Source: Methylocystis sp. (GTDB taxonomy: Bacteria; Pseudomonadota; Alphaproteobacteria; Rhizobiales; Beijerinckiaceae). From it: a stretch of DNA of 6,571 bases. How positions within the stretch are numbered: position 1 is the stretch's first letter; each line of letters starts with the position of its first letter. The stretch lies in assembly GCA_023253795.1 (NCBI GenBank), contig JALRFG010000103.1:1-6571 (forward strand). The letters run 5' to 3'. Of this stretch, positions 5,619 to 6,571 are shown in pieces. The notes beneath the pieces are model-generated. The model was not told the DNA's origin. It saw nothing but the letters and a program-made list of their open reading frames with translations, and did not search any database. The translations under genes were made by a program, and so were the position numbers.

Positions 5619-6296
5619 GTGTCGACGAGAGCACCACGCGCATGGACGTCCGGATTCGCGGCGAGCCTCGCCCGCGGTCTGCTCGGCGGTCTGACGCTCG
5701 TTGCGATCGTATTCATCGGCGGCTTTGTCGTCTTCGCCCAGTCCCTGGCGCGTCAGGAGCCGACGCTCACCATCAAAACCGAAGGCGTCGTCGCGCTCAC
5801 CGGCGGTTCAGACCGGGTGATTGAAGCCGCCGCCTTTCTGGCGCGTGGACAGGCGCAGCGCCTGCTGATCACCGGCGTCAATCGCGCCACGCGCAGCTCG
5901 GTGCTGGCGAAACTGCTGCCGGTCTCGCACGAGCTGTTCAATTGTTGCGTCGATCTGGGCTATGAGGCGCAGGACACCGCCGGCAATGCGCGCGAAACCC
6001 GACAATGGGCGCAGGCGCATCATCTGACGCGCTCGCTGATCGTCGTCACCTCAAATTATCATATGCCGCGCGCCCTGCTCGAACTCTCCGCCGTCCTGCC
6101 CGGCGTTGAACTCTATCCGTTCCCGGTCGTCAGCGAACATCTCGATGTCGCGGACTGGCCATTTAACCTGCGCGTCGCCCGGCTGGTGGGCGGCGAATAT
6201 GTCAAATATCTCGGCGCATTGTTCCGCATGAGCGTGAACCGGGACGCCGACGAACTCGATGTGACGCCGCTGCGCCGCACCGACGCCCTGCCCTGA
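5619..6296 (+). CDS. YdcF/ElyC-family (DUF218) membrane-anchored protein
   Basis: A 225-residue protein with one N-terminal membrane helix (about 22-43, GGLTLVAIVFIGGFVVFAQS) after a basic leader, so the domain behind it is probably periplasmic. The DUF218 fold is shown by VVALTGGSDRVIEAAAFL (57-74), RLLITGVN (81-88), DTAGNARETRQW (119-130) and the hallmark VVTSNYHMPRALLEL (142-156). Family members such as E. coli ElyC and SanA act in envelope integrity and lipid-carrier or peptidoglycan-related processes; the exact reaction here is unknown. The GTG start is supported by GGGAGGG upstream. It follows ftsX by 50 bp and precedes plsC by 77 bp on the same strand, an order common in Hyphomicrobiales that fits an envelope role. 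Confidence 0.88.
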   Translation: MSTRAPRAWTSGFAASLARGLLGGLTLVAIVFIGGFVVFAQSLARQEPTLTIKTEGVVALTGGSDRVIEAAAFLARGQAQRLLITGVNRATRSSVLAKLLPVSHELFNCCVDLGYEAQDTAGNARETRQWAQAHHLTRSLIVVTSNYHMPRALLELSAVLPGVELYPFPVVSEHLDVADWPFNLRVARLVGGEYVKYLGALFRMSVNRDADELDVTPLRRTDALP

Positions 6297-6373
6297 GGCC
6301 GCCGCGCCGCCTTGTTCCCGCCCATGTCGATAGCGTAAAAGACGCGCGGTTCTTCCCTTGCCCGGACACGCCG

Positions 6374-6571
6374 ATGCTTGTGCTTCGTTCGCTGGTGTTT
6401 CAGATCCTGTTCTTCCTGAACATGATCGTTCTGATCCTGATCTGGTTGCCGGGCCTGTTCATGCGCCGGCAAGTGTCGCAGGAATTGGGACGCACATGGG
6501 GGCGCACGACGCTCTGGCTGCTCGACAAGATTGTTGGTCTGAAAATCGAATGGCGCGGGCTGGAGAATATT
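6374..6571 (+). CDS. plsC: 1-acyl-sn-glycerol-3-phosphate acyltransferase, N-terminal part (runs off the right edge)
   Basis: An open frame of 66 codons from ATG 6374 continues past the window. It begins MLVLRSLVFQILFFLN and has one hydrophobic segment (about 5-29, ending LPGLFMRR). This leads into WGRTTLWLLDKIVGLKIEWRG and LENI, the N-terminal signature of alphaproteobacterial PlsC. The enzyme acylates lysophosphatidate to phosphatidate at the inner membrane. The catalytic HX4D and later motifs would lie just beyond the edge, so the call rests on the N-terminus and on the ftsE-ftsX-YdcF-plsC order. No clear Shine-Dalgarno sequence precedes the ATG; the next in-frame ATG is codon 17 and would cut the helix, so 6374 is preferred. 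Confidence 0.85.
   Translation, partial: MLVLRSLVFQILFFLNMIVLILIWLPGLFMRRQVSQELGRTWGRTTLWLLDKIVGLKIEWRGLENI

Overview
The window looks like part of an alphaproteobacterial chromosome, most likely Hyphomicrobiales (Rhizobiales). The evidence is GC-rich coding sequence, a divergent DUF3426-like gene beside ftsE-ftsX-YdcF-plsC, and a dihydroorotase homologue of the metal-site-less kind. The genus is not resolved. At the left edge the base composition drops sharply: bases 1-280 are about 38% GC by hand count (121-280 about 33%), while the rest is visibly GC-rich. This marks a junction with foreign DNA.

Left edge (1-280): the first 40 codons of a leftward gene look like the N-terminus of a tyrosine-recombinase (phage-type) integrase, cut by the window end. 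Between it and the guaA stop codon lie 160 bp of dense repeats: a perfect 15-bp inverted repeat whose arm reaches the integrase start codon, an inner 8-bp inverted repeat, an overlapping perfect 12-bp inverted repeat, and two imperfect direct repeats of about 24 bp. The 3' end of guaA is a known integration site for genomic islands, so this is read as the guaA-side end of an integrated island whose body lies outside the window to the left.

Minus-strand nucleotide block (281-3811): a small membrane-anchored DUF3426-like protein, a dihydroorotase homologue lacking the HxH metal site (PyrC'-type pseudoenzyme, probably a structural partner of aspartate transcarbamoylase), and guaA (GMP synthase). 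They run in this order with short gaps and may be one transcription unit. pyrB, often next to such a gene, is not in the window.

Divergent intergenic region (3812-3955): it holds a perfect inverted pair of TTAACCAT, the strong half-site of the cell-cycle regulator CtrA, and two GANTC sites (CcrM methylation). This suggests cell-cycle control of the division genes to the right.

Plus-strand envelope and division block (3956-6571): ftsE and ftsX overlap by 4 bp and encode the ABC-type complex that controls septal peptidoglycan hydrolysis. A DUF218/YdcF-like membrane-anchored protein follows, then the start of plsC (lysophosphatidate acyltransferase), cut by the right edge. The order suggests one cell-envelope operon.
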